Source: Bacteroidales bacterium
GTDB taxonomy: Bacteria; Bacteroidota; Bacteroidia; Bacteroidales; Muribaculaceae
Assembly: GCA_019416285.1 (NCBI GenBank)
Contig: DXXM01000010.1
Span: 26,196 to 90,195, forward strand
Reading direction: 5' to 3'
DNA length: 64,000 nucleotides
Part shown: piece by piece, positions 60,340 to 64,000 of the stretch
Position numbering within the stretch: position 1 is the stretch's first letter
Layout: each line of letters opens with the position of its first letter
Made by a program: the position numbers and the translations under genes
The notes under the pieces: model-generated
Seen by the model: only the letters and a program-made list of their open reading frames with translations
What the model was told of the DNA's origin: nothing
Databases searched by the model: none

Positions 60340-61509
60340 TCAGTTTGCTAACTGTGAATAGACTTTTTCAAGCGTAGCCACCAGGTCGGTGCCGGTCACC
60401 TTCACGGCGTTTGTGGCAGCCTGCGAGCGGGCGTTCTTGGCGAAAGGCTCGGGGATTGCGCCGATGGCCTTTATCGAATTGTCGATTGCGGTGCGCATCT
60501 CGGCGTCAAGCGAGGGATTCACGCTCTTGATATAGTCGGAAATCGAGGGGTCACCGCTGACTGAACCGAAATAGGAGTTTTCTATTGAGCGGATATTGTC
60601 CTGGAAGTCCTCGATGGAGTTAAGGCTGTAAGGCGACTCGATATAGTTGCGGTCGTCGTCGGAACCACCCTGGTTGGGACGGCCGATTTTGGTGTTGCCG
60701 ACCTCATCGGCAATGTCGATACAACCCTGGATGATTTCCTCGGTCACTGCCTGATATGTCTTGTAGATAGAGCCTGCTTTGCCGGCGTTGATCATCATGT
60801 CGCCATGATTCTTACCCTTGTCGAGATCGGTTTCCTCGAGGATATTCTGCTTTTCAGCCGATACATTCTCGGTACCTGCCCAGCAAGCCTCGAGCAGCAC
60901 GCACTGATTGCGAAGGTCCTCGGCCACCATGAGGAGATATTTGATTTCCTCGGAGGCATAGTTGAGCGAGTGGGGATGCGATGTCTCGCCGTCGGCAGAG
61001 AGTTCGAAGAGCATATATTCGATTGAGTGGAAACCGAGGAGACCGTAGCCGAAGTTATTGTCGATGGTATAGTCGGCACCCTTGCGGATTGCGTCGAGCA
61101 GACGGTCCATCGCAGGCTTGTCGAGAGGCCATGAATCGATGTGCGGGTCGATGTTGCAGTCGGCGGCAGGGCCGAAGAGGAAAGCCTCGGAGAGCTCCCA
61201 GTATCTGCGTGATTCCTTCCAGGCATTGCCGGCGGCCACGATGTCGGCCTCCGAGAGTGTTCCGGCCTCATGCTTGTCGGAAATCGTCTCGCAGAGGTCA
61301 TAGAGCTTTATGGCGTTGTCGGCCATTCCCTTGTAAGTGGGGAGAACAGTGTGGTTGACGTATGCCGATGAAGCTTTCTGAAGAGTCTGTTCTTTCTGTG
61401 AGAGCTCGCCGCCTTCGGGACCGTCATTGTCGTCGGAGCATGAGGTCATCACAAATCCGAGTGTAAGCACATGGAGAAGGGCGAGAGATAGGATTTTTTT
61501 CATTTTCAA
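60340..61509 (-). CDS. Imelysin family (peptidase M75-like) lipoprotein
   Basis: A 389-residue lipoprotein (FVMTSC) of the imelysin/insulin-cleaving membrane protein family. The signature GxHxxE is GFHSIE at residues 159-164, in LLGFHSIEYMLFEL. The helical-bundle layout and C-terminal half with a second repeat fit the family. These proteins are iron-regulated and take part in iron uptake or haem handling rather than clear proteolysis. The gene lies 44 bases after the porin-like gene and nine bases before the di-haem gene. Confidence 0.9.
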   Translation of the reverse strand: MKMKKILSLALLHVLTLGFVMTSCSDDNDGPEGGELSQKEQTLQKASSAYVNHTVLPTYKGMADNAIKLYDLCETISDKHEAGTLSEADIVAAGNAWKESRRYWELSEAFLFGPAADCNIDPHIDSWPLDKPAMDRLLDAIRKGADYTIDNNFGYGLLGFHSIEYMLFELSADGETSHPHSLNYASEEIKYLLMVAEDLRNQCVLLEACWAGTENVSAEKQNILEETDLDKGKNHGDMMINAGKAGSIYKTYQAVTEEIIQGCIDIADEVGNTKIGRPNQGGSDDDRNYIESPYSLNSIEDFQDNIRSIENSYFGSVSGDPSISDYIKSVNPSLDAEMRTAIDNSIKAIGAIPEPFAKNARSQAATNAVKVTGTDLVATLEKVYSQLAN

Positions 61510-61553
61510 CTTATTTTGATTATTTTCAGATTGTTGGACATATTATTTCATTA

Positions 61554-62840
61554 TCAGAGGAACCAGCCGGAATAGGCGATGCCTATCGAAATCGCGGGCT
61601 CGTTGTTGAAAGGCTTCTTGAGCAGACCGATGGCGTACTCGCCTTTGACCACGATGTCACGGATGGGATAATAGTTTACACCGACGGCCACACGCTGGCG
61701 TCCGCACCACTTGTCGTCAAGATCTTTCTCCATCTTATACATGGAATCGTAGTAGTCATAGCGCCCGAACAGATAGAGACGCTGGTTGCGCTCGGTGAGG
61801 TCCGGACTGAGGGCAAAGAAATTGTAGCCGGCCTCCACGCCCGTGGCAATCACGTCGGAAGCTATCTTCTGACGCTTGGAGGGAGACTTGGACGACATCT
61901 GCATGTTGAAGTCGGTGATTTTCTTCGAATCCGACAGATGGCCGTAGTCGAAATGACCGCGGGCAATGAGATTGTGTGCGTTATAGCAGAAATCGAAGGA
62001 GCCGATGGTGACGGTGCCGTGGATACCCTTGATGGTCGAGGTGGGAGCCATGGTGTTGCGGAAACTGTCGCCTATATATCCGCTGAGCGAGAGACGCAGG
62101 CCGGGGACAGTCGTGTTATCGACCCTCACGGCCGCGGCATAGTTGTTGGCAATCTTGAATTCGTAGGGCGATGCCGAACCGTCGTGAATCCAGCCCTGAT
62201 TGCCGAAGCGCTCGCTGTCAAGACCGGGCAGGAACATGGCCTCATAGCGCCAGTCGCCGGCCTTACCCCAGAGGCTCACACCAACTTCGTGCCATGTGCA
62301 GGGCATGATGGTGTTCTCGCCCTCGGGACGGTAGACGCCGAAAAACTCCGTAGGAAGATGGTGGGCATTGGTCTGACCCACCGGCACCACGAGCATACCG
62401 GCACGCACATTGAGCTGGGGCATGAATGATTTCTGAATCCAGAACTGTTCGAGCGCCACCTCGCCTCCGCGCTCGATTTCCTTCTCATATTCGCCCCCCT
62501 CTTCATTTTCGAACTCGATGGCCGACTCGGTGCCGCCATGCTCGAACTCTATTTCCGAACCCATTGACCAACCTTTTCCGAAATCGTAGCCGAGAAATAT
62601 CACCACGTGCGGCAAATCGAAACGTCCGTGTGACTGATCCTTGTATTTGTCGGGTGACACATAGCGCAGATAGCTGTCGCTGAAAAAGTTTCTCGTCATT
62701 ACCACCTCGCCGTATCCACCGACCGAAAGGCGGCTCTTTTTCTCGACCGCCGGTCTGTCATTTTCATCGGGATGCGCCATGGCCGGAAGCGTGCCGCCCA
62801 CGAGCAGAGAGACAAATGCACCGATTAATTCTTTCTTCAT
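61554..62840 (-). CDS. Outer-membrane porin-like beta-barrel protein
   Basis: A 428-residue protein with a signal peptide (MKKELIGAFVSLLVGGTLPAMA), then alternating amphipathic strands and aromatic girdles, ending in ISIGIAYSGWFL with a hydrophobic last residue. An early acidic/His segment (HPDENDRP) and a Glu-rich loop at about residues 105-125 (ENEEGGEYEKEIERGGE) might bind cations. It is the first gene of the operon with imelysin, di-haem protein and cytochrome c assembly protein. I infer transport of iron, haem or another metal ligand; the family beyond porin-like is not clear. Confidence 0.8.
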   Translation of the reverse strand: MKKELIGAFVSLLVGGTLPAMAHPDENDRPAVEKKSRLSVGGYGEVVMTRNFFSDSYLRYVSPDKYKDQSHGRFDLPHVVIFLGYDFGKGWSMGSEIEFEHGGTESAIEFENEEGGEYEKEIERGGEVALEQFWIQKSFMPQLNVRAGMLVVPVGQTNAHHLPTEFFGVYRPEGENTIMPCTWHEVGVSLWGKAGDWRYEAMFLPGLDSERFGNQGWIHDGSASPYEFKIANNYAAAVRVDNTTVPGLRLSLSGYIGDSFRNTMAPTSTIKGIHGTVTIGSFDFCYNAHNLIARGHFDYGHLSDSKKITDFNMQMSSKSPSKRQKIASDVIATGVEAGYNFFALSPDLTERNQRLYLFGRYDYYDSMYKMEKDLDDKWCGRQRVAVGVNYYPIRDIVVKGEYAIGLLKKPFNNEPAISIGIAYSGWFL

Positions 62841-62868
62841 AATGATTATAATGGTTTATTAACGGATG

Positions 62869-62899
62869 CAAAATTAGATATAGCCCGAAAGTCCCGCAA
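62869..62899 (-). promoter_or_regulatory. Promoter of the porin-imelysin-di-haem operon
   Basis: On the minus strand, ATTG (TTG at 62899-62897) lies 20 bases before TAATTTTG followed by C (62876-62869), 28 bases upstream of the ATG at 62840. The -7 element is a perfect consensus match; the -33 element has one difference. Confidence 0.65.
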
Positions 62900-62974
62900 T
62901 CATCAAAATTCAGTAATTTCCCGGCCCGTTTTTATATATTTTTACCTAAAATTCATTAAACAAATGGTAAACAA

Positions 62975-63020
62975 CACAAAAGAAAAGGCAGAAAACCGCG
63001 GATTTTTCCGGTTTTCTGCC
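62975..63020 (-). terminator. Intrinsic terminator of the patatin gene
   Basis: On the minus strand, GGCAGAAAACCG (63020-63009) and CGGTTTTCTGCC (62998-62987) form a perfect 12-base stem with a 10-base loop, followed by TTTTCTTTTGTG. It starts 64 bases after the patatin stop codon. Confidence 0.88.
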
Positions 63021-63030
63021 ATGATATTTC

Positions 63031-63045
63031 AGAGGCTGTTTAAAA
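63031..63045 (+). repeat. 15-base direct repeat, copy 1
   Basis: AGAGGCTGTTTAAAA occurs here and again, in the same orientation, at 63949-63963, on the two sides of the patatin gene. Confidence 0.6.
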
Positions 63046-63084
63046 GTAAGAAAACTGTCGCTAAAAATGTGTCCGTGGGAACCC

Positions 63085-63933
63085 TTATTCGCCGAGGAAA
63101 CGCCGCAACTCCGGGAGAGCTGACCGGCAGGCCTCGCGCCCCATCCGGTAGACACGTTTCATCTTCTCGGGATTCATCTCTATGCGCCCTATCGGGAGGG
63201 GTTCGGCGGGTGCGATGACAAAGGTATTGCCCGCCTCAACCTGGCTCCCCACATAGTCGAGCTGCGCGTTATACATCTCGTGCCTTCTGCCCATCGCTTC
63301 GACTATCGCCGGACAGCGGCGCATGAACAGTCGGAACACCCATTTGCGCGCGGGCTTCTTGCGATAGTCGCGCGGCTGGGTGAGCACCACCACATTGCGC
63401 CCATAGCCCTCGTCCTGAAAATATTTCAGCGGAATGGAGTCACTTATGCCGCCGTCGAGCATGAGGCGTCCGTCGGCCACACGTACCGGGCGCGTGGCTA
63501 TCGGCATCGACGCCGAGGCCCGCAGCCATTCGAGCGAGTCGTAGTCGACACGCTCCATTTTGTAATAGACGGGCTCTCCGGTGGTCACATCGGTGCAGAC
63601 CAAGTGAAACTCCATCGGGTCGCGCTCGAAAGTTTCGCAGTCGAATATGTCGAGCTCGAGCGGCAGTGTATGGTAGGCGAATTCCGCACCGACGAGGTCG
63701 CCGGTACGCAGCAGGGAGCGCAGCCCCATATAGCGGGGGTCATCATGAAAGCGCAGATTGTAGCGGAGCACTCGTCCGGGCTGATGCGACTTGTAGTTGC
63801 AGCCGAAACTCGACCCGGCGGAGACGCCGACGATGCCGTCGAAGGTGATACCCTCCTCCATCATCACGTCAATCACTCCGGCGGTGAAGAGTCCGCGCAT
63901 GGCGCCACCCTCCAGTACCAGTCCTTTCTTCAT
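63085..63933 (-). CDS. Patatin-like phospholipase
   Basis: A 282-residue protein with the patatin Ser-Asp dyad. The oxyanion loop is EGGAMRG, the nucleophile elbow is GVSAGSS with Ser38, and the catalytic Asp is in MLDGGISDS. There is no signal peptide, and the short length matches single-domain bacterial patatins (YjjU/RssA type). It probably cleaves acyl chains from phospholipids in the cytoplasm. It is transcribed alone, with a strong terminator at 62975-63020, and is flanked by the direct repeat AGAGGCTGTTTAAAA. Confidence 0.9.
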   Translation of the reverse strand: MKKGLVLEGGAMRGLFTAGVIDVMMEEGITFDGIVGVSAGSSFGCNYKSHQPGRVLRYNLRFHDDPRYMGLRSLLRTGDLVGAEFAYHTLPLELDIFDCETFERDPMEFHLVCTDVTTGEPVYYKMERVDYDSLEWLRASASMPIATRPVRVADGRLMLDGGISDSIPLKYFQDEGYGRNVVVLTQPRDYRKKPARKWVFRLFMRRCPAIVEAMGRRHEMYNAQLDYVGSQVEAGNTFVIAPAEPLPIGRIEMNPEKMKRVYRMGREACRSALPELRRFLGE

Positions 63934-63948
63934 CTTGGATGATGCTTA

Positions 63949-63963
63949 AGAGGCTGTTTAAAA
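63949..63963 (+). repeat. 15-base direct repeat, copy 2
   Basis: Second copy of AGAGGCTGTTTAAAA, 15 bases upstream of the patatin start codon and 904 bases from the first copy. The remaining bases to the window edge show no gene. Confidence 0.6.
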
Positions 63964-64000
63964 ACAAAAGTGAAAATGAGGGGTCACAAGGTTGAGATGG

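Noticed and set aside
58786..60351. A 521-codon plus-strand open frame
   Set aside because: Antisense to the di-haem protein gene, which has both CXXCH motifs and correct operon spacing.

Overview
The window is a GC-rich, gene-dense stretch of chromosome from an anaerobic gut-type Bacteroidales. The evidence is Mfa/FimB-type fimbrial lipoproteins, DUF3575/DUF3868 proteins, a GLPGLI-family protein, a class I hybrid-cluster protein, starts with no clear Shine-Dalgarno, and several promoters of the Bacteroidetes form TTTG-N20/21-TAnnTTTG. Muribaculaceae is my best guess at family, but that is inference. I saw no rRNA, tRNA, CRISPR array, complete insertion sequence or SusC/SusD pair.

Layout. 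(1) 1-8168, minus strand: a fimbrial operon. It starts with DUF3575 and DUF3868 proteins, then an Mfa1-type major fimbrillin, a strong intrinsic terminator, an Mfa2/FimB-type anchor lipoprotein and two more fimbrillin-like lipoproteins; the last runs off the left edge. (2) 8299-14343, plus: DNA polymerase III delta prime, an AddB-like PD-(D/E)XK nuclease, HemW and a GDPD-like protein with altered active-site residues. (3) 14403-18214, minus: a GH127/GH146-type enzyme and a DUF21/CBS membrane protein. (4) 18331-29765, minus: sodium-solute symporter, DapA-family aldolase, second symporter, a 1002-residue corrinoid methyltransferase fusion, a cytoplasmic GH31 and a secreted beta-helix protein. 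(5) 29948-35359, plus and divergent from (4): a UroD-family methyltransferase, a free-standing MetH-activation-domain protein, L-fucose isomerase, a RhaM/FucU-type mutarotase and fucose permease. (6) 35591-38558, minus: zinc alcohol dehydrogenase, amidohydrolase and aldo/keto reductase, which look like an oxidative sugar (fucose?) route. (7) 38764-45676: DUF488, Hcp, TrkH/TrkA, AraD and a CDF transporter. (8) 45687-53068, plus: GLPGLI, an AT-rich islet with two unknown lipoproteins, a secreted GH31, a sialate O-acetylesterase-type esterase and a nitroreductase. (9) 53075-56531: a third GH31 and a PHP phosphatase. (10) 56534-63933, minus: cytochrome c assembly protein, di-haem protein, imelysin and a porin in one operon, then a patatin.

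The most interesting part is 18331-38558. One protein joins a UroD-type methyltransferase module, a homocysteine S-methyltransferase module and a B12-binding module. This resembles methionine synthase (MetH) with its folate module replaced, and the reactivation module is supplied by a separate gene across a divergent promoter region. The unit is embedded among L-fucose genes, an alpha-xylosidase-type GH31 and a beta-helix enzyme resembling GH141 fucosidases. I propose, as inference, a corrinoid-dependent system that removes methyl groups from O-methylated sugars (for example 2-O-methyl-fucose or 2-O-methyl-xylose of rhamnogalacturonan II) and passes them to homocysteine. Two large structured repeats (35399-35568 and 50766-50888) are the other features without a ready explanation.
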